Shown here piece by piece: positions 35,599-46,001 of a stretch of 64,000 nt of DNA; position 1 is the first letter of the stretch; every line of letters begins with the position of its first letter. Source of the stretch: Deltaproteobacteria bacterium HGW-Deltaproteobacteria-15 (GTDB lineage Bacteria > Desulfobacterota > DSM-4660 > Desulfatiglandales > HGW-15); NCBI GenBank assembly GCA_002840535.1, contig PHBH01000008.1, forward strand, positions 62,001 to 126,000, read 5' to 3'. Position numbers and translations under genes: made by a program. The notes under the pieces are model-generated. The model saw only the letters and a program-made list of their open reading frames with translations, searched no databases and was not told the DNA's origin.

Positions 35599-36452
35599 AG
35601 GAGAGCAGGAATTCGAATCGGGGACATGGATGGCGGCCAAAGAAGAGGCTGGGGCAGAACTTCTTGAGAGAAAAGGGGGTTGTCCACAGCATCATTTCCC
35701 TTGCTCGTTTCGACCCCTCTTCGTCCGTGTTGGAGGTTGGGCCCGGTCTCGGCGCCTTGACTCTCCCGTTGTCACAAAAGGTGGGTCATGTCTATGCAGT
35801 AGAGAAGGACGCCCAACTCGTGGAACGGCTTGGGGAGGAGCTTAACCGCAAATCCGTTGCAAATGTCACCCTGACGAACCAGGACATCCTCCGAATGGAT
35901 TTTGAGACGCTGCCCGTCCCTCCCGGAGAAAGAATAGGGGTAATCGGCAACCTTCCATACAATATCTCCACACCATTTCTGGAACGACTCCTGGATAACC
36001 GGAAGAAGGTTGGAAAGGCCGTGCTCATGTTTCAAAAGGAGGTTGCAAGAAGGCTCATTGCATCTCCCGGAAGCAGGGAATATGGGTCATTGACCGTTCT
36101 CATACAATACCATGCCCGCATTTTTCCACTGCTGGATGTTCCAAGGAGCGCGTTTTATCCTGTGCCCAAGGTGGATTCCATGGTGATCGGTCTGGACTTT
36201 GAAAAGCCGCACGAACCGAGGGTCTCTGACGAGGAAAACCTGAAAAGGGTGGTGAGGTCCGCTTTCTCCCATCGGCGGAAGACTCTTCTGAACTCGTTCA
36301 AGGGGAGTCCCTATTCATTCGCTCCGGATGAGCTGCGGAAGGCATGTGAGGCGTGCAGCATCGATACGGGAAAGAGGGCGGAAGCCCTCACAATTGACGA
36401 TTTCATCTGCCTCAGCTCGCGCGTTTTCTTGACAAGCCAGGGTACCGGGTGA
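35568..36452 (+). CDS. rsmA: 16S rRNA dimethyladenosine transferase
   Basis: A Rossmann-fold methyltransferase that dimethylates the two adenines near the 3' end of 16S rRNA: KKRLGQNFLREKGVV, VLEVGPGLGALTLPL, VIGNLPYNISTPFLER, MFQKEVARRLIASPG and FSHRRKTLLN. The start is uncertain: GTG at 35568 gives 294 residues, while TTG at 35595, whose TTGA overlaps the previous stop, gives 285. Confidence 0.94.
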   Translation: MEVEKGKSSLKESRNSNRGHGWRPKKRLGQNFLREKGVVHSIISLARFDPSSSVLEVGPGLGALTLPLSQKVGHVYAVEKDAQLVERLGEELNRKSVANVTLTNQDILRMDFETLPVPPGERIGVIGNLPYNISTPFLERLLDNRKKVGKAVLMFQKEVARRLIASPGSREYGSLTVLIQYHARIFPLLDVPRSAFYPVPKVDSMVIGLDFEKPHEPRVSDEENLKRVVRSAFSHRRKTLLNSFKGSPYSFAPDELRKACEACSIDTGKRAEALTIDDFICLSSRVFLTSQGTG

Positions 36453-36525
36453 TAAAGATAACCGGTTTTGCGTACTGATCTTCTGGAGATAGCTGAAGAA
36501 TCCAGTCCTGGTCAGGTGGTTTGAT

Positions 36526-37164
36526 ATGCACCGATACATTGTCATCGAAGGTCCCTTAGGCATAGGAAAGACAAGCCTGGCGAAGATGCTTGCAGATAGA
36601 ATCGGTGCACAGCTGTTTCTCGAGGATGTGGAGGAGAACCCCTTCCTGGTGAATTTCTACCAGGATCAGAAAAAGTTTGGGTTCCAGGCCCAGATTTTTT
36701 TTCTCCTCAGGCGATACAATCTGGCACTTGAAATGGGGCAGATGGGGTTGTTTCACAGGACCGCCATCTCCGATTTCCTTTTTGACAAGGATCAGATATT
36801 CGCGCGGGTCAACCTGGATGAAAAAGAACTCTGGTTATATGAGCAGCTGTACCAAATATTGAAGAAGCGGATTACGCCTCCGGACCTGGTCATCTTCCTT
36901 CAGGCCAAAACGGAAGTCCTCATGGAGAGGATCAAGAAGAGGAGCAGAAAGTACGAGAAAAACATCTCCTTCAGATATCTGGAAAAGATCAACAAGGCCT
37001 TTAATGAGTTCTTCTTCCACTATTCTGACGCCCCTTTACTCGTTGTGAACGCTTCCGATATTGATTTCGTACACGTCCCTGAAGATTTTGAGGATCTCGT
37101 CGGGAGAATCAGCACCATGAAATCCGGGGTTCAGTACTACATTCCGATGAGCTCAAGAAAGTAA
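36526..37164 (+). CDS. Deoxynucleoside kinase family protein
   Basis: A 212-residue P-loop kinase: YIVIEGPLGIGKTSLAKMLA, the acidic EDVEENPFLVNFYQD, RTAISDFLFDKDQIFARV (DRY-like region) and RIKKRSRKYE in the lid. The family includes deoxyadenosine/deoxyguanosine kinases of nucleotide salvage. In related bacteria it is commonly near folK and panC; here panC follows after a short repeat. Confidence 0.88.
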   Translation: MHRYIVIEGPLGIGKTSLAKMLADRIGAQLFLEDVEENPFLVNFYQDQKKFGFQAQIFFLLRRYNLALEMGQMGLFHRTAISDFLFDKDQIFARVNLDEKELWLYEQLYQILKKRITPPDLVIFLQAKTEVLMERIKKRSRKYEKNISFRYLEKINKAFNEFFFHYSDAPLLVVNASDIDFVHVPEDFEDLVGRISTMKSGVQYYIPMSSRK

Positions 37165-37193
37165 GACCACTTGCAAGCGCTGCGAGTTGCAGA

Positions 37194-37258
37194 GCCACAA
37201 AGACACAAAGGCACAAAGTAGAAAGAGGTATTCTTCTTGCCCTGGTGTCTTTGCGGCA
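37194..37258. repeat. Inverted quasi-tandem repeat of ACAAAG words
   Basis: GCCACAAAGACACAAAGGCA on the left and GGTGTCTTTGCGGC on the right are complementary. It fills the gap between the nucleoside kinase gene and panC. Confidence 0.7.
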
Positions 37259-37277
37259 TGCTCAAGGAAGCAGGTAA

Positions 37278-38132
37278 ATGGACGTCATCGAAAAGATTGA
37301 ACAGATCCAGCGCAGATGTGAAGATCTCAGGCTGGCCGGCAAAATCCTGGCGCTGGTACCTACAATGGGGTTCTTCCACGAAGGCCATCTTGAACTGATG
37401 AGGGTCGCGAAGAGGAATGCAGATGCAGTCATCATCAGCATCTTCGTGAATCCGACTCAGTTCGGTCCATCCGAGGACTTTGCCGCCTACCCCCGTGACA
37501 TGGAAGGCGATCTTGCAAAGGCCAAAAACGTCGGGGTTGACATTGCCTTTACCCCCTCGGTCAAGGAGATGTACCCGGAAGGATTTCAGACAACGGTCTC
37601 CCTGGGAAATCTGACGAATCATCTCTGCGGACTATCCAGACCCGGCCATTTTCAGGGTGTCACGACCGTAGTTGCAAAACTCTTCAACATCGCCAAGCCG
37701 CACCTTGCCGTCTTCGGACAGAAAGATTTCCAGCAGCTTACGGTTATCACGAAGATGGTGAAGGACCTGAACATGGATATTCAGGTGGTAGGGATGCCCA
37801 CTTACAGGGAACCGGACGGCCTGGCAATGAGCTCGCGCAACACCTATCTGAGTGGAGCCGAGCGGAAAAGCGCGCTGGCTCTCAAGAAGTCACTGGATCT
37901 CGCCTCCGGGATGTATGATCGGGGAGAAAGGGATGCGGCCAGAATCAAGGCTGCCGTTGAAGAGACGATCCTGTCTCATCCCCACACCGAGATCGATTAT
38001 GTCACGGTCTGCGACCCCGTCACCCTGGAAGATGTGGAGACCCTCACCGGCGAAACGCTTATTGCTCTGGCAGTCAGGGTCGGTAAAACAAGATTGATCG
38101 ATAATTGCCTCTTGGGCAGTGACAGCAAATGA
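37278..38132 (+). CDS. panC: Pantothenate synthetase
   Basis: A 284-residue ATP-dependent ligase joining pantoate and beta-alanine: VPTMGFFHEGHLELMRVA (HxGH at 38-41), VSIFVNPTQFGPSEDFAAYPR, FGQKDFQQL, and MSSRNTYLS, the KMSKS-like loop. It provides pantothenate for CoA, which AcpS uses downstream in carrier-protein activation. Confidence 0.97.
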   Translation: MDVIEKIEQIQRRCEDLRLAGKILALVPTMGFFHEGHLELMRVAKRNADAVIISIFVNPTQFGPSEDFAAYPRDMEGDLAKAKNVGVDIAFTPSVKEMYPEGFQTTVSLGNLTNHLCGLSRPGHFQGVTTVVAKLFNIAKPHLAVFGQKDFQQLTVITKMVKDLNMDIQVVGMPTYREPDGLAMSSRNTYLSGAERKSALALKKSLDLASGMYDRGERDAARIKAAVEETILSHPHTEIDYVTVCDPVTLEDVETLTGETLIALAVRVGKTRLIDNCLLGSDSK

Positions 38133-38189
38133 AGATCCGGCTCCAGGGCCGGCTTTGATTGCACTCAGAAAGTGTGAAGTTCGCAGCAT

Positions 38190-38330
38190 CGGAATGATGG
38201 CCGGAATATTGGAATGATGGAATAGTGGAATGTTGGGAACAACCAAAGACAGGGAGATGCTGCAGCGCGAGTTTGGCTTTGACCCTTTCACTCCCATTAT
38301 TCCACCATTCCATTATTCCATCATTCCAAG
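38190..38330. repeat. Inverted quasi-tandem repeat of TGGAAT words, copy 2
   Basis: Left arm CCGGAATATTGGAATGATGG and right arm CCATTCCATTATTCCATCAT are approximate complements. The family matches 27866-27993, and in both places a CCTGGTC element is adjacent. Confidence 0.8.
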
Positions 38331-38334
38331 GTTT

Positions 38335-38388
38335 TTTTCGGCTGAGCCGATCGGCTCTGATCTGGCCCACAGGACCAGGTTTTCCGCG
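38335..38388. repeat. Intergenic element, copy C (CCTGGTC family), upstream of metK
   Basis: On the plus strand it reads TTCGGCTGAGCC, then GGCTCTGATCTGGCCCACAGG and ACCAGGTTTTCCGC, the reverse complement of the copy A/B consensus. Relative to the downstream gene it has the same orientation as copy A in front of metV. A short CCGC..GCGG hairpin and GGAAAGGAG follow before metK. Confidence 0.75.
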
Positions 38389-38438
38389 ATGCAACAAATC
38401 CGCTTTTATGCGGCGAATAATTTGGAAAGGAGTTCTCA

Positions 38439-39602
38439 ATGAAACAGGCAAACTTTCTCTTCTCTTCTGAATCCGTAACCGAGGGGCACCCTGACAAGAT
38501 TGCAGATCAGATATCCGATCACATTCTGGACAGAATGCTTGAGCAGGACAAACACGCGCGCGTCGCGTGTGAGACACTGGTTACCACCGGAATGGCCGTT
38601 ATCGCGGGCGAGATCACTACCGCTGCCTATGTGGATATGCCTGAAGTGGTCCGTGACACCATCAAGGATATAGGATACAGCAACTCGTCCATGGGATTTG
38701 ATTGGGAAACCTGCGCGGTGCTCACTTCCATCGACAAGCAGTCCCCGGATATTGCAGTGGGTGTGGATGGAAAAGGGCTGTTTGAAGAGCAAGGCGCAGG
38801 GGATCAGGGGCTCATGTTCGGGTATGCGTGCAAGGATACCCCTGTTTTCATGCCCATGCCCATTTATCTCGCCCATTCCCTGACCCAGAGACTTTCCCGG
38901 GTTCGCAAGTCAAAGCTGCTTCCCTGGTTGCGACCCGACGGAAAAAGCCAGGTCACCGTCGAATACGTGGACAACAAGCCTCACCGGGTCCATACGGTAG
39001 TCATCGCAGCACAGCACAATCCTGAGGTGGATTATGAGACCATTTGCCACTCGATCATCGAAGAAGTAATCAGGAAAGCTATTCCAGCCGAACTGCTGGA
39101 TAAGAACACCCAGTTCTTCATCAACACCACGGGAAGATTCGTGGTAGGCGGTCCTCAGGGCGACTGCGGTTTGACCGGAAGAAAGATCATCATGGATACC
39201 TACGGCGGCTTCGGCCACCATGGAGGAGGCGCTTTTTCCGGAAAAGACCCCAGCAAGGTGGATCGAAGCTCATCCTATATGTGCCGCTACATCGTAAAAA
39301 ACATCGTTGCAGCGGGGTTGGCCGAAAAATGTGAGATCCAGGTGGCCTATACCATCGGCCGGGCGCAGCCTGTTTCAGTGATGGTTGGCGCATTTGGAAC
39401 CGGGGTCCTGCCGAGTGCGGAGCTCACGGCAATCGTAAAGAAGAGTTTCGATCTCCGGCCGGCCGCCATTATAGAAAGGCTGGATCTGCTGAGGCCCATT
39501 TACAGGAAGACAACCAACTACGGCCATTTCGGCCGGGAACTTCCCGAGTTGACCTGGGAAAAGACGGACATGGTGGAGGAGTTGAAGAGGGCGGTGAAGT
39601 AG
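38439..39602 (+). CDS. metK: S-adenosylmethionine synthetase
   Basis: A 387-residue enzyme making SAM from methionine and [63 protein letters not shown] and [23 protein letters not shown] precedes the ATG. With ahcY downstream it forms the activated methyl cycle. Confidence 0.97.
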   Translation: MKQANFLFSSESVTEGHPDKIADQISDHILDRMLEQDKHARVACETLVTTGMAVIAGEITTAAYVDMPEVVRDTIKDIGYSNSSMGFDWETCAVLTSIDKQSPDIAVGVDGKGLFEEQGAGDQGLMFGYACKDTPVFMPMPIYLAHSLTQRLSRVRKSKLLPWLRPDGKSQVTVEYVDNKPHRVHTVVIAAQHNPEVDYETICHSIIEEVIRKAIPAELLDKNTQFFINTTGRFVVGGPQGDCGLTGRKIIMDTYGGFGHHGGGAFSGKDPSKVDRSSSYMCRYIVKNIVAAGLAEKCEIQVAYTIGRAQPVSVMVGAFGTGVLPSAELTAIVKKSFDLRPAAIIERLDLLRPIYRKTTNYGHFGRELPELTWEKTDMVEELKRAVK

Positions 39603-39608
39603 GGGCGG

Positions 39609-39705
39609 AAGAAAGAGGACAGAGGACAGAAGACAGAGGACAGAAGTCAGAAGACAGAGGTCAGAAGACAGAAGTCAGAAGTCAGAAGACAGAAGTCAGA
39701 AGACT
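39609..39705. repeat. Quasi-tandem 7-base repeat (AGAAGTC/AGAAGAC/AGAGGAC)
   Basis: About 13 units of AGAxGxC-type words run head to tail between metK and ahcY. A shorter run of the same kind (CAGAGATCAGAGGTCGGAGG) follows ahcY at 41209-41240, so ahcY is bracketed. The rest of the 276-base gap holds a GCAACC-rich segment and no gene. Confidence 0.8.
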
Positions 39706-39878
39706 GAAGGCAAGGGCGGAGGTCCCAAAAGGGCATAGCGCCAGGCGCATAGCGAACTCAGAAAAGAAATAGGGGCAACCTGCGACCATCGACCGGCAAC
39801 TCGCAACCATCCGCGTCTGATCCGCTGCGGAACGGTGAAACAGAAATTCAAAAATCGATTACAGAAAGAGGGACTTAA

Positions 39879-41204
<1,326 letters not shown>

Positions 41205-41338
41205 GAACAGAGATCAGAGGTCGGAGGTCAGAGGTCAGCAACCGCCCTGGCTCAACCGGTTTATAAGGCGCGGCAGTAACCACCAGAGATTCTTTACAAC
41301 CGGCAACCCGCAACAATCCACTAACAGAAGGCCTTCCT

Positions 41339-42214
41339 ATGAACATCGGATGGATCGGAACGGGAATCATGGGCGCTTCCATGGCGGGTCGTCTCCAGGC
41401 GGCGGGACATGCGCTTTCCGTGTACAACAGAACGCGGTCCAAGGCGGAAGCCCTTCTCGGGGGAACCGCTTCCTGGTGCGATTCACCGGCCGAGGTGGCA
41501 TCCAAAGCAGAAATCGTTTTCACCATTGTAGGCCATCCCAGGGATGTTGAGGAAGTCTATCTGGGCGGGAAGGGGATCCTGAGCTCGAAAGGAGTCTGCC
41601 GGATTGTGGTGGACATGACCACGAGCCGGCCCAGCCTCGCCCGGATTATTTCAGAGAAAGCCGCCCTTCTTTCCATTGAGAGTCTTGATGCCCCCGTGTC
41701 GGGAGGGGATGTGGGAGCCAGAAACGGAACCCTGGCAATCATGGTCGGGGGCAGAAAGGCTGTTTTTGAGGAGATTCTGCCTCTCTTTCAGCTCATGGGG
41801 AAAAACATCTCCTTCATGGGCACCGCCGGTGCAGGGCAGCATACCAAGATGTGCAACCAGATCCTGGTCGCCGGCACGATGGTCGGCATATGCGAATCTC
41901 TTCTCTATGCGGTCAAGCTGGGGCTCGACCAACAGTCGGTTTTCGAGATAGTTGCCAAGGGTCTTGCGGGTTCGAATCTTCTCAATGTCTTCGGCCCCCG
42001 GATCTCGCAGGGTGATTTCGCCCCCGGGTTTTTCATAGAGCACTTCATCAAGGATATGGGAATCGCCTTGTCCGAGGCAGAGGCCGCCGGACTCTCTCTG
42101 CCGGGTCTGGCCGTGGTGCATCAGTTGTATGTCGCTGCGAAAGCGCAAGGCAGAGCTCGATCAGGCACCCAAGCCCTTTATCTCGCCCTTAAATCCATCA
42201 ACGGCATGGGGTAA
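41339..42214 (+). CDS. NAD(P)-dependent beta-hydroxyacid dehydrogenase
   Basis: A 291-residue protein of the 3-hydroxyisobutyrate dehydrogenase family: Rossmann motif IGWIGTGIMGASMAGRL, the substrate motif DAPVSGGDVGARNGTL and the catalytic-lysine segment GAGQHTKMCNQIL. Substrate could be a succinic semialdehyde-type or tartronate-type acid; the sequence does not decide. It is separated from ahcY by repeat DNA, so co-transcription is uncertain. Confidence 0.9.
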   Translation: MNIGWIGTGIMGASMAGRLQAAGHALSVYNRTRSKAEALLGGTASWCDSPAEVASKAEIVFTIVGHPRDVEEVYLGGKGILSSKGVCRIVVDMTTSRPSLARIISEKAALLSIESLDAPVSGGDVGARNGTLAIMVGGRKAVFEEILPLFQLMGKNISFMGTAGAGQHTKMCNQILVAGTMVGICESLLYAVKLGLDQQSVFEIVAKGLAGSNLLNVFGPRISQGDFAPGFFIEHFIKDMGIALSEAEAAGLSLPGLAVVHQLYVAAKAQGRARSGTQALYLALKSINGMG

Positions 42215-42271
42215 ACGGCCCTGTCAGGAGAACTCGCGGCTCTCCGTATTACTCTTTGCTCAGACGAATTC

Positions 42272-42300
42272 TTGACAAAGATATAACCTGCTCCTATACT
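42272..42300 (+). promoter_or_regulatory. Strong sigma70-type promoter of cstA
   Basis: TTGACA (42272-42277) and TATACT (42295-42300) are separated by exactly 17 bases. Transcription would start near 42307, leaving a leader of about 230 bases before the cstA start. Confidence 0.8.
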
Positions 42301-42359
42301 CGCCTCGAGTCTGGCTCTCGCATCCGACCCTCTCACTCACACATTGAGCAGGGGTTTAT

Positions 42360-42536
42360 ATGCTTGTACTCCTTTCCAAAGTAAATCCCTTCCCGTTTCT
42401 TCCGGCGATGGAATTCATCTCAAACTGTTCTCGAACCGAACAAATGGCTAAGTATCGCTTACTCTCTCTTGGGTTTAAGAGCGAGGAGGACATTCCTCCT
42501 CCTTTTTTCCGGCACCTTTTACAAGAAGGGAGGTAG
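42360..42536 (+). CDS. 58-codon leader ORF upstream of cstA
   Basis: ATG at 42360 follows AGGGG at five bases. The frame encodes MLVLLSKVNPFPFLPAMEF and continues to a TAG at 42534-42536, two bases before the cstA ATG. It reads straight through the terminator hairpin at 42483-42508 and its stop lies in the cstA ribosome site. No homologue is recognised. It could be a real small protein or a leader that controls cstA. Confidence 0.5.
   Translation: MLVLLSKVNPFPFLPAMEFISNCSRTEQMAKYRLLSLGFKSEEDIPPPFFRHLLQEGR
42483..42508 (+). terminator. Intrinsic terminator inside the cstA leader
   Basis: Stem GAGGAGG (42483-42489) and CCTCCTC (42495-42501) with loop ACATT, followed by CTTTTTT. It lies between the promoter and the gene it serves, so it is a candidate attenuator. 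Confidence 0.65.
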
Positions 42537-42538
42537 AA

Positions 42539-44218
42539 ATGAATTCAGTCATTGTTCTGGTCTTGGGGTTTGTGGTTTTTTTCATCGGGTACCGCGTCTA
42601 TGCCAAGTACATCGACAGCAAGATCATCAAGTCGGACCCAAACAAGGCGACGCCCGCAAAGATGTACATGGACGGGGTGGAGTTCATGCCTACGAGCAAG
42701 AACATCCTCTTCGGGTACCAGTTCAAGTCCATTGCCGGAGCTGCACCGATCATCGGACCCATCATTGCCATCCAATGGGGATGGCTTCCCGCCCTGATCT
42801 GGATTCTGGCGGGCACCTTTTTCATCGGATGGGTCCAGGACTACTCCAGCTCCGTGGTGGCCATGCGCAACGACGGGGCCTCGTTCGGCGGGCTCAGCCA
42901 CAAGCTGATTTCTCCGAGGGCCAGGATCATCCTCCTATCCTTTATCTATTTTTACCTCCTCCTGATCGCAGGGGCGTTCGGGAACGTGGTGGTCAGCACG
43001 GCGATCGGTCTGAAGGCCGCGCCCATGGCGTGGCTTTTCCTTACTATCGGCGGGATTCTTGCCGGACAAATGATTTATAAGTGGAGAAAGGATATCATCC
43101 TGACCACGGTTATTACAGTCATCATAGTCCTGTTCGGGATCTGGCTGGGCACTGTCGCCCCATCTGACAAGGTACTGGGAGCGGGCCTCTCCGGAAGCAG
43201 ACCCCTCTGGGCGATCATGGCATTCCTGTTCTGCTATTTCGGCGCAGTGCTTCCGATCTGGAGGTTTGCCCTGCCGATCAACTACGTGGCTTCCTACATC
43301 GTTTTTCTAGGCCTCTTGTTCGGAATCATCGGCGTGTTCATCCTTCACCCGGATTTCAGCCTCCCCGCCTACTCGAGCTTCAACATCAAGATCGGACCCC
43401 TGTGGCCTATCCTTTTCGTGACCATCGCGTGCGGGGCCATTTCAGGTTGGCACAGCATCGTGTCCAGTTCCGGGACCGCAAGGCAGCTTGAGAGCGAACT
43501 GGACGCCCGCCCGGTCGGGGGAGGAGTAATGTTCGTGGAGATGATGCTGGCGCTGTTCGCATTGATCATCGCCGGGACCATCTACGCCTCGCCGGCCGAA
43601 TACGGGTCCGCAATAGCCAAGGGCCCCGGGGTGATTTTTGCTGCCGGGGTTTCCAAGTTCCTTGGCGCCATCGGCATGCCCGCCGCCTTGGGGCGCTCCT
43701 ACGGCAGCGTCATGATGATCGTGCTTGCAGTCACTATTATGCAACTGGTTATCCGTTTCATGAGGGTAGCCACCTCCGAACTGCTCAGCGACATAAGTCC
43801 GGTTTTCCGTAACGCTCACGTGGGAACGTTCATTGCCAGTATACTCGGAATCATCCTCGTGCTTACCGGCTGGTGGCAATACCTGTGGGTGCTCTTCGGC
43901 GGGGCCAACCAGTTGATGGCCTCCCTTGCACTCCTTCTGGTCACTGCATGGCTGATGTCCGAGGGCAAGTCTGCGGCGTGGACCTTCTATCCCATGATCT
44001 TCATGTTCATTACTACCATCGCCGCTCTGATCTATACGTCCTACAATCTGCTCGCAAAGGTATTCTCAGGCGGTGTCAAGGGAGAGGCCCTTGTGGGAAA
44101 TACCCTGATGGGACTTGTCGGGTTCTTCCTGGTCATCGCCGCTCTTATCCTGGCGGCGGAAGGAATGAAGGCTCTCGGAAGGTATAGAAATCTCAAGACA
44201 GCAACGGCTGCGGCATAA
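42539..44218 (+). CDS. cstA: Carbon starvation protein A (pyruvate/peptide transporter family)
   Basis: A 559-residue membrane protein with about 14-16 segments. Family signatures: FFIGYRVYAKYIDSKI, FGYQFKSIAGAAPIIGPI, GWVQDYSSSVVAMRNDG and GCGAISGWHSIVSSSGTARQ. CstA proteins import peptides or pyruvate under carbon limitation. GGGAGG lies before the ATG. Expression is probably modulated by the leader described at 42360-42508. Confidence 0.95.
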   Translation: MNSVIVLVLGFVVFFIGYRVYAKYIDSKIIKSDPNKATPAKMYMDGVEFMPTSKNILFGYQFKSIAGAAPIIGPIIAIQWGWLPALIWILAGTFFIGWVQDYSSSVVAMRNDGASFGGLSHKLISPRARIILLSFIYFYLLLIAGAFGNVVVSTAIGLKAAPMAWLFLTIGGILAGQMIYKWRKDIILTTVITVIIVLFGIWLGTVAPSDKVLGAGLSGSRPLWAIMAFLFCYFGAVLPIWRFALPINYVASYIVFLGLLFGIIGVFILHPDFSLPAYSSFNIKIGPLWPILFVTIACGAISGWHSIVSSSGTARQLESELDARPVGGGVMFVEMMLALFALIIAGTIYASPAEYGSAIAKGPGVIFAAGVSKFLGAIGMPAALGRSYGSVMMIVLAVTIMQLVIRFMRVATSELLSDISPVFRNAHVGTFIASILGIILVLTGWWQYLWVLFGGANQLMASLALLLVTAWLMSEGKSAAWTFYPMIFMFITTIAALIYTSYNLLAKVFSGGVKGEALVGNTLMGLVGFFLVIAALILAAEGMKALGRYRNLKTATAAA

Positions 44219-44355
44219 AGAGAGTCAGCGGTTGGAGGATGGAGGCAGAGACGTCGCCTCCACCCTCCCATCTGAAGTGAAAAGTTCCCCGGTCCATGAG
44301 AGTCACGGGAACGGTTCCACCCGCGGTTCAGGGGGTAGGTGGAGAAAGGAGAAAC

Positions 44356-44625
44356 ATGTCGGCCGACAAGAAGAAGGGCGGCCTGTTTCAGGCCATCAAG
44401 GAGTTTGTCTACGGAGTTGCAGCCCACGATTCCGCCCGGTTTGCCCTGAAGTCCAGGGCAAACATGGAACACCTGTTCATACTCATCACCATGGGAGACA
44501 TGCTGGGAGTGCCGATCCTGCCCCCTTATTATTCCTTGAGACTGCTTCCCTATGTGGTGCCCCAGATCTCTACCTGGAAGCGGAGGATGTTGAGGGAGAA
44601 GGATCTGACCGACGCACTGGCGTGA
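44356..44625 (+). CDS. Small CstA-associated protein
   Basis: The ATG at 44356 follows AAAGGAG and gives 89 residues. The core (FVYGVAAHDSARFALKSRAN, then LFILITMGDMLGVPILPPYYS) has one or two hydrophobic stretches. Small proteins of this kind occur next to cstA and ArsA-type ATPases in other bacteria; the one called cory-CC-star is similar as I recall, but the terminal Cys pair is absent here. Function unknown, probably linked to CstA. Confidence 0.7.
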   Translation: MSADKKKGGLFQAIKEFVYGVAAHDSARFALKSRANMEHLFILITMGDMLGVPILPPYYSLRLLPYVVPQISTWKRRMLREKDLTDALA

Positions 44626-44632
44626 AGCAAAG

Positions 44633-44804
44633 TGTTCAGCGTTCAGAGTTCAGGGTTCAGTGTTCAGGAGGGCGGAAGACCTCTGACGCAATAAAGAAGC
44701 TATTCAATAACGGACGTCAAATGTAGAACAAGTAAGAAGATCAGGGCGGCGGAGGCAATCGGTTCTTCTTTCCTGAACCCTGAACTCTGAACCCTGAACA
44801 CTCA
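44633..44804. repeat. Inverted quasi-tandem repeat of GTTCAG words, copy 1
   Basis: Left arm (44633-44668) is a run of GTTCAGX units (GTTCAGCGTTCAGAGTTCAG); right arm (44772-44804) is the complement (CCTGAACCCTGAACTCTGAA). The 100 bases between the arms show no gene. The same family occurs at 50110-50191 and flanks the element at 45833. Confidence 0.85.
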
Positions 44805-44813
44805 TGGAAGGGG

Positions 44814-45800
44814 GTGAGACCCATTTCATTAGCCAATGCTTTTGAACAGAACCCGGATCGGCGATACATCATGTTCGGCGGGAAGGGGGGACTCGGGAAG
44901 ACGACCTTCTCGGCCGCCACAGCCTATTACCTTGCAAAAAAGGGCAAGAGGGTGCTGGTGTTCTCGGTAGATCCGCAGGCCTCTCTGAGCGACATTTTCA
45001 AAAAGGACATCTTCGGGAAGGGCCCGACCGAAATCATCCCCAATCTCTACGCCCAGGAAATCGATGCCGATCGCCGCGTCAAGGAATATCAGAATGAGAT
45101 CAGGCAGAAGATCCTGACCATGTATGGCATGGACAAGATCCCCGAGGAAATAGAAAGCTACATCCAGGCTGCTGCTGCGGAGCCGGCCATGGAGGAGAGC
45201 GCCATCTTCGACGAGGTTGTGGATATTGTCGTCAAAGGGGGGTACGACTACTACATTTATGACCTGGTGCCGCTGGGTCATGCCTTGTACTATCTGAGCA
45301 TGGCGTCCGTTTACGATGCCTGGATAGACAAGATCACCAACTTACGACAGCAGATGAGAGAGTACGACCAGGTGGCGGCCGTGATCCGAAGGGACAAGGA
45401 TCTGGACGAAGATGCCATCCTGAACGAGCTGCTCTACATCAAGGACAGGATCAACAAATCGTCAGGTATTCTCACGGACAAGAAGCAGACCGCTTTCTTC
45501 TTTGTCCTCACCGCAGAGCAGATGATCATCAATGATACCCAAAAGGCGGCGCAGCTTTTTGCCAAATTCGATGTCCCGTTGAGCGGGTACATCATCAACC
45601 GAGTCCTCCCGGAGGAGTTGAAGGGGCAGAATATCCCCGAATACCTCAGAAACCGTTTTACCATGCAGGACAAGTACCTGAAGGTCATCGAAGAAACCTT
45701 CCAGGGGCAGATTCTCGCTTCCGTGGCCGAAATGGAACGAGATGTCACAGGAATCCCGATGATCGAGAAGGTGGCGAAAAGCATGTTTGGGGACGTTTAA
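44814..45800 (+). CDS. ArsA/Get3-family ATPase, first of a pair
   Basis: A 328-residue P-loop ATPase with FGGKGGLGKTTFSAATAYYL (deviant Walker A), the switch-I segment SVDPQASLSD with the catalytic Asp kept (residue 53), and YDLVPLGHALYYL where ArsA proteins usually have DTAPTGHTLRLL. No Cys triad for arsenite is present. GTG at 44814 is the only plausible early start. Its partner at 46140 has the opposite pattern of losses, so the two may form a heterodimer. Context with CstA suggests a role in membrane-protein handling or regulation, not arsenic resistance. Confidence 0.85.
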   Translation: MRPISLANAFEQNPDRRYIMFGGKGGLGKTTFSAATAYYLAKKGKRVLVFSVDPQASLSDIFKKDIFGKGPTEIIPNLYAQEIDADRRVKEYQNEIRQKILTMYGMDKIPEEIESYIQAAAAEPAMEESAIFDEVVDIVVKGGYDYYIYDLVPLGHALYYLSMASVYDAWIDKITNLRQQMREYDQVAAVIRRDKDLDEDAILNELLYIKDRINKSSGILTDKKQTAFFFVLTAEQMIINDTQKAAQLFAKFDVPLSGYIINRVLPEELKGQNIPEYLRNRFTMQDKYLKVIEETFQGQILASVAEMERDVTGIPMIEKVAKSMFGDV

Positions 45801-45832
45801 GAGAGAGTTCCGAGTTCAAAGTTGCGAGTTCA

Positions 45833-46001
45833 ACGTTTGACGGTGTCGTAAAAAGTCGTCACCCGGTGAAAACCGGGGTCCAGAAGGCTCGCAAGTGGCC
45901 AGATACTGGATTCCGGCTCCCGGCCTTCGCCGGGACAGGTTCATTCAGCCGGAATGACGAAAAAGGGCGTCTTCCGACTTTTTGCGGGGGTGTCAACGTT
46001 G
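45833..46001. mobile_element. MITE-like element, copy 1, inside a GTTCAG-type repeat
   Basis: The ends are CAACGTTTGACGGTGTCG...AAAAAGTCG and the complement CGACTTTTT...TGTCAACGTTG, giving terminal inverted repeats or an AACGTT target duplication. The interior has CCGGGGTCCAG, ACTGGATTCCGG and CCGGAATGACGA as nested arms. It is surrounded by GAGTTCCGAGTTC words (45804-45832 and 46002-46016, complement at 46080-46108), so it appears inserted into another repeat. A related copy lies at 49873-50034 in reverse orientation. Together these fill the 340-base gap between the two ATPase genes. Confidence 0.65.

Noticed and set aside
39609..39705. Short direct repeats considered as a CRISPR array
   Set aside because: Units are about 7 bases with no spacers, and no cas genes are present.
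39603..39878. Possible SAH riboswitch upstream of ahcY
   Set aside because: The gap is mostly a quasi-tandem repeat and the conserved core of that riboswitch class is not seen.
41965..41985. GGGTTCGAATC resembling a tRNA T-loop
   Set aside because: It lies inside the dehydrogenase gene in frame (AGSNLL) and no acceptor or anticodon stems surround it.
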